Source: Pseudomonadota bacterium (GTDB lineage: Bacteria; Pseudomonadota; Alphaproteobacteria; Rhodobacterales; Rhodobacteraceae). Taken from it: a stretch of 64,000 bases of DNA. The notes beneath the pieces were generated by a model that had not been told where the DNA came from, ran no database searches, and saw nothing but the letters and a program-made list of their open reading frames with translations. A program made the translations under genes and the position numbers. Of this stretch, positions 47,035 to 55,480 are shown piece by piece; the first letter of the stretch is position 1; each line of letters opens with the position of its first letter. The stretch spans positions 287,419 to 351,418 of the forward strand of contig JAFEFU010000071.1 of assembly GCA_018240425.1 (NCBI GenBank), written 5' to 3'.

Positions 47035-49863
47035 TCAGTGCGCCTCGGCCCAGTTCGCCCCCTGCCCCGCATCGACGGTCAAGGGCACGTCGAGATGCAC
47101 CGCCGGATGGGCCGCGCCCTCCATGACGGCGCGCGCCGCCCCGATCAGATCCTCGACCGCACCCGCCTCGACCTCGAACAACAGTTCGTCATGAACCTGC
47201 AACAGCATCGTCGCCGGCAGATGGGCGATGGCCTTGGGCATGCGGATCATCGCCCGGCGGATCACGTCGGCCGCCGCCCCCTGGATCGGCGCATTGATCG
47301 CCGCCCGCCGGGCGAACCCCGCCGCCGGTCCCTTGGCGTTGATCTCGGGCGTGTGGATCTTGCGGCCGAACAGGGTCTGGACATAGCCCCGCTCCTTCGC
47401 GAAGGCGATGGTCGCGTCCATATATTCGCGGATGCCGGGGAACCGCTCGAAATAGGTGTCGATGAAGGCCTGCGCCTCGGCGCGCGGAATCCGCAGGTTG
47501 CGCGCCAGGCCAAAGCCGGAAATCCCGTAGATGACGCCGAAATTGATCGCCTTGGCGCGCCTGCGCACCATCGGGTCCATGCCTTCGACCGGCACCCCGA
47601 ACATCTGGCTGGCGGTCATCGCATGGATGTCGATTCCCTGGCGGAACGCCTCCTTCAGGGCCGGAATCCCGGCGACATGGGCGAGGATCCTCAGTTCGAT
47701 CTGGCTATAGTCCAGGCTGACCAGCCGCATCCCCGGCCCGGCGACGAACGCCTCGCGGATTCGGCGGCCCTCGTCGGTCCTGACCGGAATGTTCTGCAGG
47801 TTCGGGTCGGTCGAGGCCAGCCGCCCGGTGTTGGCCCCGGCGATCGAATATGAGGTGTGCACCCGCCCGGTGTCGGGATGGACATGATCCTGCAGCGCGT
47901 CGGTATAGGTCGATTTCAGCTTCGACACCTGCCGCCAGTCCAAGACGCGCGCCGCGAGGTCCGAGGCCACACCCAGCTCCACGTTCCCGGCGATGTCCTC
48001 CAGCACGTCGGCCCCGGTCGCATAGGCGCCGGTCTTGCCCTTTTCGCCGCCCGGCACCTGGAACTTGTCAAAGAGGATCTCGCCCAGCTGCTTGGGGCTG
48101 CCCACGTTGAAGGGCTGGCCGGCAAGCTCCTGGATTTCCGCCTCGAGCCCCGCCATCTTCTGCGCGAATGCGTTCGACATGCGCGACAGAACCGCCTTGT
48201 CCACCCTTATGCCCGCCATTTCCATGTCGGCCAGCACCGACACCAGCGGCCGCTCCAGCGTCTCGTAGACGGTCGTCACCCGTGCCCGGTGCAGGCTGGG
48301 CTTGAACGCCTGCCAGAGCCGCAGCGTCACGTCCGCATCCTCGGCGGCATATCTCACCGCCTCGGCCACCGGCACCTGATCAAAGGTGCGCTGCGCCTTT
48401 CCGGTGCCCAGAAGCGACTTGATCGCGATGGGTTCATGGCCCAGATAGCGCTCTGACAGCCCGTCCATGCCGTGATTGTGCAGGCCGGAATGCATGGCGT
48501 AGGACATCAGCATCGTGTCGTCGATGGGCGCCATGCGGATGCCGTGGCGGGCCAGGATCTTCCAGTCGTATTTCACGTTCTGGCCGATCTTCAGCACCGA
48601 ATCGTCCTCGAGCAAAGGCTTCAGCGCCGCCAGCACCTCGTCGAGCGCCATCTGCCCCTCGGCCAGCTTGGCCGAGCCGAACAGATCGCCCGCCCCCTGC
48701 CGGTGGCCGACCGGGATGTAGCAGGCCTGCCCGGCCACCACCGACAGCGAAATCCCCACCAGTTCCGCCCGCATCTCGTCAAGGCTGGTGGTCTCGGTGT
48801 CGATCGCCACATGGCCGCGCTCGCGCGCCAGAAGGGTCCAGCGGTCAAGAGCGGGGCGGTCGCGCACCCATTCGTAAGCCTCGTGGTCGAAGGGCACAGG
48901 CGCTTCGGCCGCCTCGGGCGCAGGGCCGCCCTTCGCCGCCGCCGGGGCCGGGCCCTCGGGCAGGGCCGGGGCCTCGACCTTGAGCGCATCGGCCACGCGC
49001 TTGGTCAGGGTGCGGAACTCCATCCGCGTCAGGAAGTCCATCACCGCCCCGGCCTCGGGCCGCCGCACCTCGAGCTCGTCCAGCCCGGCCTCGACCGGCG
49101 CATGGGCATCGAGCGTCACCAGCCGCTTCGACACCCGGATCAGGTCGGCATTCTCGACCAGCGCCTGGCGCCGCTTCTCCTGCTTGATCTCGCCCGCCCG
49201 CGCCAGCAGGGTCTCCAGATCGCCGTATTCGTTGATCAAGAGCGCCGCGGTCTTGATGCCGATCCCCGGCGCGCCCGGCACGTTGTCGACCGAATCCCCG
49301 GCCAGCGACTGCACGTCCACCACCCGCTCGGGTCCGACACCGAACTTCTCGATCACCTCGTCGCGGCCGATGGTGCGGTTCTTCATCGCGTCGAACATCA
49401 CCACCCCGCCGCCGACCAGCTGCATCAGATCCTTGTCGGAAGAAATGATCGTGACCTCGCCCCCCGCCTCGGACGCACGGCGCGAAAGCGTGGCGATGAT
49501 GTCGTCGGCCTCGTACCCCTCCATCTCGAGGCAGGCGACGTTGAAGGCCCGCGTCGCCTCGCGGGTCAGCGGAAACTGCGGGCGCAAGTCCTCGGGCAGT
49601 TCGGGGCGGTTGGCCTTGTACTTGTCATAGATGTCGTCGCGGAAGGTCTTTGACGAATAGTCGAACACCACCGCGATATGGGTCGGCCCGCCCCGCCCGT
49701 TGTTGGCCTGCAACTGGCCCCAGAGCATGTTGCAAAACCCCGCCACCGCCCCCACCGGCAACCCGTCCGACTTGCGCGTCAGCGGCGGCAGGGCGTGATA
49801 GGCGCGGAAGATGAAGGCCGATCCGTCGATCAGATGCAGATGGCAGCCCTTGCCGAATGTCAT
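47035..49863 (-). CDS. polA: DNA polymerase I
   Basis: 942 residues. 5'-3' exonuclease domain about 1-300 (HLHLIDGSAFIFRAYHALPP, GYEADDIIATLSRRA, SSDKDLMQLV); 3'-5' exonuclease domain about 340-540 (HVAIDTETTSLDEMRAEL and YAAEDADVTLRLW keep the acidic residues); polymerase domain to the end with SLDYSQIELRILAHVAGI (motif A), RRRAKAINFGVIYGISGFGLA (motif B) and LLQVHDELLFE (motif C). Fills gaps in repair and replication. A 69-bp copy of its 5' end lies at 51511-51579. Confidence 0.97.
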   Translation of the reverse strand: MTFGKGCHLHLIDGSAFIFRAYHALPPLTRKSDGLPVGAVAGFCNMLWGQLQANNGRGGPTHIAVVFDYSSKTFRDDIYDKYKANRPELPEDLRPQFPLTREATRAFNVACLEMEGYEADDIIATLSRRASEAGGEVTIISSDKDLMQLVGGGVVMFDAMKNRTIGRDEVIEKFGVGPERVVDVQSLAGDSVDNVPGAPGIGIKTAALLINEYGDLETLLARAGEIKQEKRRQALVENADLIRVSKRLVTLDAHAPVEAGLDELEVRRPEAGAVMDFLTRMEFRTLTKRVADALKVEAPALPEGPAPAAAKGGPAPEAAEAPVPFDHEAYEWVRDRPALDRWTLLARERGHVAIDTETTSLDEMRAELVGISLSVVAGQACYIPVGHRQGAGDLFGSAKLAEGQMALDEVLAALKPLLEDDSVLKIGQNVKYDWKILARHGIRMAPIDDTMLMSYAMHSGLHNHGMDGLSERYLGHEPIAIKSLLGTGKAQRTFDQVPVAEAVRYAAEDADVTLRLWQAFKPSLHRARVTTVYETLERPLVSVLADMEMAGIRVDKAVLSRMSNAFAQKMAGLEAEIQELAGQPFNVGSPKQLGEILFDKFQVPGGEKGKTGAYATGADVLEDIAGNVELGVASDLAARVLDWRQVSKLKSTYTDALQDHVHPDTGRVHTSYSIAGANTGRLASTDPNLQNIPVRTDEGRRIREAFVAGPGMRLVSLDYSQIELRILAHVAGIPALKEAFRQGIDIHAMTASQMFGVPVEGMDPMVRRRAKAINFGVIYGISGFGLARNLRIPRAEAQAFIDTYFERFPGIREYMDATIAFAKERGYVQTLFGRKIHTPEINAKGPAAGFARRAAINAPIQGAAADVIRRAMIRMPKAIAHLPATMLLQVHDELLFEVEAGAVEDLIGAARAVMEGAAHPAVHLDVPLTVDAGQGANWAEAH

Positions 49864-49997
49864 CGCGCGCCCTCCCCTTCGCCCTGTGCTGCCCCGGGTC
49901 TTCGCACGATCGGGGCCTGATGGCCAGTCGCGACGGCGCTCTTGGCCTTCCGCACCCGCCCGGCCTATGCTGGCCCGGCGCAAGACCGGAGGTTCCG

Positions 49998-51137
49998 ATG
50001 CCAGACCCGCGCCTCTCTGCCCTGCCCACGCCCTGCCTTCTGCTCGACGAGGCGAAGATGACGCGCAACATCGGCCGGCTGGCGGCCCACGCCGCCGGGC
50101 TGGGGGTGGCACTGCGCCCGCATCTCAAGACCGCGAAGTCGCCCGAAGTGGCCCGCCGCCTGCTGACCCGCGGCGACGGTCCCGCGACCGTCTCGACCCT
50201 GGCCGAGGCCGAGGCCTTCGCCGGGGCGGGCGTGCGCGACATCCTCTATGCGGTGGGGATCGCGCCCGCGAAGCTGGACCGGGTGCTGGCCCTGCGCAAG
50301 GGCGGCTGCGACCTGTCGGTCATCCTCGATTCCGCCGCGCAGGCCAAGGCGGTGGCGGAGGCTTCGCGCCGCGCCGGCCATCCGATCCCGGCCTTGATCG
50401 AGATCGACAGCGACGGCCATCGCGGCGGCCTTTCGCCCGACGATCCCGCCCTGATCGAGGTCGGGCGCCTTCTGGCCGGCGGGGCGGAGCTGCGCGGGGT
50501 GATGACCCATGCCGGCGAAAGCTATGGCGTCTCGGGCCGGGACGCCCACGCCGCCTTCGCCGAACGGGAACGCGCCGCCGTCGTCGCTGCCGCAGCCGCG
50601 CTTCGGGCGGCCGGCCTGCCCTGCCCGGTGGTCAGCGTCGGCTCGACCCCCACCGCCCACGCCGCCCGCGACCTGAGCGGCGTGACCGAGATGCGGGCGG
50701 GCGTCTATGTCTTTTTCGATCTGGTCATGGCCGGGATCGGCGCCTGTACCACCGACGATATCGCGCTGTCGGTCCTGACCACGGTGATCGGCCATCAGGC
50801 GGCGCGCGGCTGGGTGCTGATCGACGCGGGCTGGATGGCCCTGTCGCGCGACCGAGGCACGGCGGCGCAGGCCGTCGATCAGGGCTACGGCCTTGTCTGC
50901 GACGAGACGGGCGCGATCCTGCCCGGCCTTGTCGTCGCCCAGGCCAACCAGGAGCACGGGATCATCGCCGTCCGCCCCGGCTCGGGCGCGGCCCTGCCGG
51001 ACGTGCCCCTGGGAACGCGGTTGCGCATCCTGCCCAACCATGCCTGCGCGACGGGCGCCCAGCATGGCGTCTATCATGTGATCCCCACCGCCGCCGGGGC
51101 GCCGCTGATGGAATGGCCGCGCTTTGGCGGGTGGTAG
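49998..51137 (+). CDS. D-threonine aldolase / D-serine dehydratase-like PLP enzyme (DSD1 family)
   Basis: 379 residues. Alanine racemase-like barrel: TPCLLLDEAKMTRNIGRLA, then ALRPHLKTAKSPEVA with the PLP Lys (about residue 45). The C-terminal domain has LPNHACATGAQHGVYHV, the H-x-C zinc pair of the D-serine dehydratase/D-threonine aldolase group. Acts on D-beta-hydroxy amino acids; which one cannot be told. GGAGG precedes the ATG at 49998. It is divergent from polA and lies between polA and the first zinc-finger gene. Confidence 0.85.
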   Translation: MPDPRLSALPTPCLLLDEAKMTRNIGRLAAHAAGLGVALRPHLKTAKSPEVARRLLTRGDGPATVSTLAEAEAFAGAGVRDILYAVGIAPAKLDRVLALRKGGCDLSVILDSAAQAKAVAEASRRAGHPIPALIEIDSDGHRGGLSPDDPALIEVGRLLAGGAELRGVMTHAGESYGVSGRDAHAAFAERERAAVVAAAAALRAAGLPCPVVSVGSTPTAHAARDLSGVTEMRAGVYVFFDLVMAGIGACTTDDIALSVLTTVIGHQAARGWVLIDAGWMALSRDRGTAAQAVDQGYGLVCDETGAILPGLVVAQANQEHGIIAVRPGSGAALPDVPLGTRLRILPNHACATGAQHGVYHVIPTAAGAPLMEWPRFGGW

Positions 51138-51153
51138 GGCGGGCCTGCGCCCG

Positions 51154-51339
51154 TCAGCCCTTCAGCTTCTCGATGAAGTTCTCGTGCACATACTTCTTGT
51201 CGCAATAGCCGCACTCAACCACGCCGGTGTCGTGCGGCACGGCGAGCCAGACGCGCGGGTGGCCGAGTGCCCCCTCGCCGCCGTCGCAGGCGATCTTCCA
51301 GACGTTGATGACTTCGGTTTCGGGCGCGGGGATGGGCAT
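51154..51339 (-). CDS. Zinc-finger CHCC protein, copy 1
   Basis: 61 residues. Cys in KIACDGGEG, His in LGHPRVWL and the pair CGYC form the CHCC zinc site of the family related to mitochondrial NDUFS6. The protein is identical, residue for residue, to that of the gene at 53142-53327, although the DNA differs at 11 silent positions and in the stop codon (TGA here, TAG there). GGAG lies eight bases before the ATG. Probably one of the two copies is an import. Function in bacteria is not established; a role near complex I is suggested for the eukaryotic relative. Confidence 0.9.
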   Translation of the reverse strand: MPIPAPETEVINVWKIACDGGEGALGHPRVWLAVPHDTGVVECGYCDKKYVHENFIEKLKG

Positions 51340-51510
51340 ATGGGGCTCCGTGACAGCTGCCTCGCCCGCCAGGGCGCCGGGGCATCATGGTCATGGCGCG
51401 GGCGCGGGCAAGGTCGCCTCAGTGCCCGAGAAACGGCCCCATGACCCGGCCACCGAGGATGGGCAAGTCGGACTGGCTCCCGGTGGTAACGGCAGCGCGC
51501 GACAGGCAGG
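51340..51510. other. Non-coding stretch of the duplicated segment
   Basis: Between zinc-finger copy 1 and the polA fragment I see no gene, RNA or hairpin. The sequence is GC-rich like the core genome. It should be the border between resident and imported DNA, but no target-site repeat is visible. Confidence 0.4.
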
Positions 51511-51579
51511 GAAGATGAAGGCCGATCCGTCGATCAGATGGAGGTGGCAGCCCTTGCCGAATGTCATCGCGCGCCCTCC
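51511..51579 (-). pseudogene. polA: Copy of the polA 5' end (19 codons plus 12 upstream bases)
   Basis: Matches 49807-49875 at 67 of 69 positions; an offset of 3704 bases. The two differences are silent in the reading frame (HLHL kept). The frame begins MTFGKGCHLHLIDGSAFIF and then departs from polA. No polymerase domain follows, so it is a remnant. It marks one edge of a segment that once ran from the zinc-finger gene to the start of polA in another genome. Confidence 0.85.
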
Positions 51580-51669
51580 GGAGTGGTCAGGGGGGAGTTG
51601 TGGCATGAGGGGGGCGGGGAGGGAAGGGGGTGGTTGCTCGCGGCGCATAGCTGTCATTCGTCGGAATCT

Positions 51670-52908
51670 CTAAGTGACGCCATAGATGCGCTCTGCGAAC
51701 TCCCGAACTTCATCTGGTGTGTTCGCCTCAATCCCCTTGAGGTACTCGATGAAAGCGTCGGTGTCGCTAAGCGAAAAAATTGCCGCCTTGTAGTCTAGAT
51801 CGGAGGCGAGGGGTTCTTCCGCCAGAATGGCTGCGCACCGCCTGTCGACAAACATGGCCTCAACGTAAGGCGCATAGGTTGCAATCGTGTTCACGTCATT
51901 GACTAACCCTCGGTCAATAATCTTCTTCTCACCCATTGCAACGCGCCTTGCAACGGCAGCAAAAAGATAGCCGGAAATGCGTTGGTGCGGAATTTCACGA
52001 AGCCTCTGCCAGTGCCAGAACTTCATGATCTGTATCGGCTGCTCATCCTCTTCTACATCACGCACTGCAAGCATCCGGCAAAGCTCCCGGTACTCCCTAT
52101 AAATCGGCCTACCGGAACTCTCTAATAAAGAGAGTGGATCATTCGGGTCAGGATTTGAAACTTCCTGATACCAAAGTGAAAACGCCTCCTTCTTTGTTGA
52201 ACCAATCGATGCAAACTCGCGCTCAAGCACCTCTTCAAACGCTGGTTTCCTATCCGCCCATGTGTCCGCAAGGCTCTTCATCGCCGCCTGCGTTTCACCT
52301 CGCACTCGACGTATATCGTCCGCAAACTGGCTGTAGTCCGCGCGAACTCCGATATGCATGCTCGGCAGCCAGTCGTTACGATTGCTGTCTGTCACCTCAT
52401 CTAGGTCGAACGATAATGCTGGCTCTTTACCGTCAAAGAATGCTTCAGCGAAAGTCAGCGTTTGGGTTAGTTCAACGTCTCGCCTATCCCTCAACGGCAC
52501 ATCGCCCCCGAAAAATTCGTACAGCTCGCGAAGATCAATTGGGCTGTGAAATACAGTTGTTTCGTTACGGTGAATATCAGAATGTGGAAGGAATACTTGC
52601 TGCAACAAAACACATCTACGCAAAAGGTCATAGACCTCTTTCGCAAATACTTCGTGGCCTTTCGGCAAATTACCATCATTCTTCACATTGTAGATCAGGC
52701 TGAACATGAACTGGTCTAAGTAGACCGCTTTCTTGTTCAAATCAGGAAGCGGGATGCTCACAGAGCGTCGACACGTGGTGCAGCGCTTTCTAAGCGTGTC
52801 ACCACCGACGGAGAGAATGCCCATAGTGGTTTCGCCGCACCCGGCGCACCGCTCAAATGGACCGCGCTCCCACGTGAAGTTCCCATTTATCGCGCCTCCT
52901 ACTGCCAT
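51670..52908 (-). CDS. Lower-GC zinc-ribbon / PIN-like protein of unknown function (possible defence or toxin gene)
   Basis: 412 residues. An N-terminal zinc ribbon is formed by Cys21, Cys24, Cys43 and Cys46 (CAGC...CTTC). Next comes KKAVYLDQFMFSLIYN (about 59-74): a strand ending Y-L-D-Q, as in PIN-like nucleases. Near 330-360 the segment VNDVNTIATYAPYVEAMFVDRR gives two or three more acids in the P-Y-V-(D/E)-A-x-F-x-D-R style of PIN-like proteins. No known family is recognised. Base composition is near half GC, far below the genome, with rare-codon use, and the gene is enclosed by duplicated resident sequence. Start ATG at 52908; no clear ribosome site. Confidence 0.65.
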   Translation of the reverse strand: MAVGGAINGNFTWERGPFERCAGCGETTMGILSVGGDTLRKRCTTCRRSVSIPLPDLNKKAVYLDQFMFSLIYNVKNDGNLPKGHEVFAKEVYDLLRRCVLLQQVFLPHSDIHRNETTVFHSPIDLRELYEFFGGDVPLRDRRDVELTQTLTFAEAFFDGKEPALSFDLDEVTDSNRNDWLPSMHIGVRADYSQFADDIRRVRGETQAAMKSLADTWADRKPAFEEVLEREFASIGSTKKEAFSLWYQEVSNPDPNDPLSLLESSGRPIYREYRELCRMLAVRDVEEDEQPIQIMKFWHWQRLREIPHQRISGYLFAAVARRVAMGEKKIIDRGLVNDVNTIATYAPYVEAMFVDRRCAAILAEEPLASDLDYKAAIFSLSDTDAFIEYLKGIEANTPDEVREFAERIYGVT

Positions 52909-53138
52909 GCGAGATTCAACCCCGTGTTTATTGGCTCAGAAGCACTTAGTCATAGTCAATCAAGGCCCGCTTTTGAACATAGCGGATGTTCGGGCTTCGC
53001 GCGGCGAGCGTCCGCTTTCGCGCCTGAACAAGACACGTACGCGATTGCGCCGAAGTGCCCCCGCCAACCTCCCAATCCCGAACAATCCCCTAACCCGCGC
53101 CCGCCTCCTTTGATTTTCCTCAAAGCGTGGGGCACTCC
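52909..53138. other. Gap between the foreign gene and zinc-finger copy 2
   Basis: About 230 bases with no gene. It contains AGCGGA (around 52980) and TCCGCT (around 53010) as possible pairing arms, and the composition climbs back to genome level towards 53100, so one border of the imported DNA probably lies here. The promoter of the 412-residue gene should be at its left end. Confidence 0.4.
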
Positions 53139-53141
53139 TCC

Positions 53142-53327
53142 CTACCCCTTCAGCTTCTCAATAAAATTCTCATGCACATACTTCTTGTCGCAATAGCCGC
53201 ATTCCACCACCCCGGTGTCGTGCGGCACGGCGAGCCAGACGCGCGGGTGGCCGAGCGCCCCCTCGCCGCCGTCGCAGGCGATCTTCCAGACGTTGATGAC
53301 TTCGGTCTCGGGCGCGGGAATGGGCAT
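53142..53327 (-). CDS. Zinc-finger CHCC protein, copy 2
   Basis: Same 61-residue protein as 51154-51339, with 11 silent base differences. It follows the HIT gene by 58 bp on the same strand, making GT14-like - HIT - zinc finger a likely transcript. Several codons near the 3' end use A/T third positions where copy 1 has G/C. Either copy could be the resident one; the position next to HIT and the closer polA on the other side do not settle it. Confidence 0.9.
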   Translation of the reverse strand: MPIPAPETEVINVWKIACDGGEGALGHPRVWLAVPHDTGVVECGYCDKKYVHENFIEKLKG

Positions 53328-53385
53328 GGTCGGGCTCTTCTTTGGTCGGGTGCGCCATTCTAGCGAACGGCGGGGGGAGGGCAAG

Positions 53386-53763
53386 TCAGCGGGCGAGCAT
53401 CGGCCCGAGCGGCCGGCCGGCGAAGATGTGCAGGTGGAAATGCGGCACCTCCTGGTGGCCGTTCTCTCCGGCGTTGCTCAGCGTCCGATAGCCCGCGGCG
53501 CCGTCGCCGGGCGAAATTCCCAGCAGGCGGCAGACTTCGGCGGCGGTGCGGTGGAAGTCCACAAGCTCCTCGGCGCTCGCTTCGGCGGCGAAATGGTCGA
53601 AGGTCACATAGGCGCCCTTTGGGATCACCAGCACGTGCACCGGCGCCTGCGGGCGGATGTCGTGGAAGGCCAGCGTGTGGGCGGTCTCCAGCACCGTCTT
53701 GTTGGGGATCTCGCCGCGCAGGATGCGGGCGAAGATGTTCTCGGGATCATAGACATAGCTCAT
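53386..53763 (-). CDS. HIT family protein (HINT-like)
   Basis: 125 residues. Histidine triad [14 protein letters not shown] carries H-x-H-x-H, and [19 protein letters not shown] is the usual start. HINT proteins hydrolyse adenosine phosphoramidates and acyl-adenylates in the cytoplasm. GAGGTGA lies six bases before the ATG. It starts eight bases after the GT14-like gene. Confidence 0.94.
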   Translation of the reverse strand: MSYVYDPENIFARILRGEIPNKTVLETAHTLAFHDIRPQAPVHVLVIPKGAYVTFDHFAAEASAEELVDFHRTAAEVCRLLGISPGDGAAGYRTLSNAGENGHQEVPHFHLHIFAGRPLGPMLAR

Positions 53764-53771
53764 GGTTCACC

Positions 53772-55349
53772 TCAGTCGGAAAACAGATGGTCGGCGCCGG
53801 CGATCGCCCGGGCGGCATCGGGCGTCAGGCCCAGGAACCCCGCCAGTTCCCGAGCGTTCTCGTCAAGGGTCGCGGACTGGCGCAGCCGGAAAAGGCCGGG
53901 CAGACCCGCGTCGCGGATGCGGTCGCTTTCGAAGCGCACGTCGAAGCGGATGGTGGGCAGAAGCCGGTCCGTCGCGCCCGCCGACAGGTCCGCGCCCGCC
54001 AGCCCGACGCGCTGTGCGTGCCCGATCAGGTAGTCGTCGGAAAAGTCGCAGGCCACCTCCAGCAGCCGCACCTGCGCCCGGTCGGCGTAGAAATCGCGGA
54101 TCAACTCGAACTCCGAAGTGTCGAGGCAGATCGCCAGCCGGTCCGAGCCGAAATGCTCGTAAAGCATCCGCACCAGCGAGCGGCGGTGGCGGGTGCGCTT
54201 GGCCAGCGAGGACTGGATGCCGCCGAGGTCGGGCAGGCCCGCCGTCTCTTCGCTGAACAGATATTCGACGGCGGGAATGTCGGAATTTGCTCGGATCGCC
54301 TGGACCAGACGCTTGGCCACATGCCATTTCTTGCAGGCAACGATGTAGAGCGTCCGGTCGCGGCCCATCGTCGCCTCGGCCTCCCAGAAGCGGGGGGCGA
54401 AGCGGCGGCCGTGCCGGCCGCGCCCGGTCAGGAATCCCATCAGCCGGCGCCCGTCGCCCGCGATGTCGAAATCCACCCCGGTCTGGCCGTAGAGCCGGCC
54501 GAGCCTCTCCTTCAGTTCGCCCGCCTGGGCGCTCACCTTGCGGGCAAAGAGGAAGTCCTGCGACAGAAGATAGTCGTAATGATCGTTGTAGAAGGTCGCG
54601 GGCATCCCGTAGTCGGTGAACATCAGGAAGGTCAGGCTGCGCGAGCGGATCTCGCGCCCCGGCACCAGATGGCGCACGATGGTCTGGAAAAAGGTCTCGT
54701 CGGGGATCCAGGTGGTGCGGAAGAACCGCACCACATCGGGGCGCGCATCGCAGAAGGCGAGGACCTTCTCGATAGTGCGCCGGCGCAGGCACCACCACTG
54801 GCTGCCGATCATCACCTGAAGGTCGGCCGGAACCGCCCGCGCCAGCCCCAGCCGCCTCTGCAGCGACAGGCTGGAATAGAACAGCCACTTGCGCCCACGC
54901 TCGTTGAAGAAATGGCGGTAGATCAGCCGCTCTTCCTTGATCCCGGTCCTGATCCAGTCGCTGTCGAAGAAGTCAAAGCTCTCGATATGATCACAGTCCT
55001 CGCGGTCGAGGTAGGCGCGGGCGAATTCGGCGGTCTTGACCGGCATGCAGTCGCCCGACAGCATGTAGAAATGCGTGGCCTCGGGAAAGGCCGCGACCGC
55101 CGCCCGCACCGCCATCAGGGACGCGGCCACCAGGCTCCATTCGCCCCAGCCGCAGCGGACGCGCCGCCGGGCGAAGGCGACGCGCGGATTGGCGTCCAGA
55201 GCCTGCCGGATGGCGCGGTAATCCTTGGCCGCCGCACGCCGGTCGAAATGGATGGCGACGCAGTCGCCCGCCGCGGTCAGCCGCTCGGCCTGCCGGACGA
55301 TCCCGGCGGGATCCTTGTGGCAAAGCAGGATGTAAGCGATTTCGGCCAT
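53772..55349 (-). CDS. GT14-like beta-1,6-N-acetylglucosaminyltransferase family protein
   Basis: 525 residues. The first 300 are a Core-2/I-branching type transferase: AEIAYILLCHKDPAGIVRQ, CVAIHFDRRA, HFYMLSGDCMPVKT, GSQWWCLRRRTIEKVL and WIPDETFFQTI. The remaining 220 residues are a second conserved domain of the Rhodobacteraceae version (recalled as DUF5927/5928). Probably adds a sugar to a surface polymer. ATG at 55349 opens the conserved strand. Divergent from a sulfotransferase gene, consistent with a surface glycan modification pair. Confidence 0.85.
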   Translation of the reverse strand: MAEIAYILLCHKDPAGIVRQAERLTAAGDCVAIHFDRRAAAKDYRAIRQALDANPRVAFARRRVRCGWGEWSLVAASLMAVRAAVAAFPEATHFYMLSGDCMPVKTAEFARAYLDREDCDHIESFDFFDSDWIRTGIKEERLIYRHFFNERGRKWLFYSSLSLQRRLGLARAVPADLQVMIGSQWWCLRRRTIEKVLAFCDARPDVVRFFRTTWIPDETFFQTIVRHLVPGREIRSRSLTFLMFTDYGMPATFYNDHYDYLLSQDFLFARKVSAQAGELKERLGRLYGQTGVDFDIAGDGRRLMGFLTGRGRHGRRFAPRFWEAEATMGRDRTLYIVACKKWHVAKRLVQAIRANSDIPAVEYLFSEETAGLPDLGGIQSSLAKRTRHRRSLVRMLYEHFGSDRLAICLDTSEFELIRDFYADRAQVRLLEVACDFSDDYLIGHAQRVGLAGADLSAGATDRLLPTIRFDVRFESDRIRDAGLPGLFRLRQSATLDENARELAGFLGLTPDAARAIAGADHLFSD

Positions 55350-55424
55350 GTCTCGTGTCGGGGCTTCCGCGTCTTGCGCCCCCGTTGATAACCGCAACCC
55401 CCGGCGGAATGACAGTATTTGTTG

Positions 55425-55439
55425 ATCCGGCAGCCGGAT
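55425..55439. promoter_or_regulatory. 15-bp palindrome between the divergent glycan genes
   Basis: ATCCGGC-A-GCCGGAT, perfect 7-bp arms, 42 bases before the sulfotransferase ATG and 76 bases before the GT14-like start. Position in the divergent gap suggests a shared operator. Confidence 0.4.
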
Positions 55440-55480
55440 TTGCTCCATAGACGGCGCAGGACCATTCAAGGACGAGTGCG

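Noticed and set aside
51391..51657. 88-codon open frame starting upstream of MTFGKG
   Set aside because: It only exists because of the copied polA 5' end; the rest of the frame is unrelated sequence, so it is treated as a remnant.
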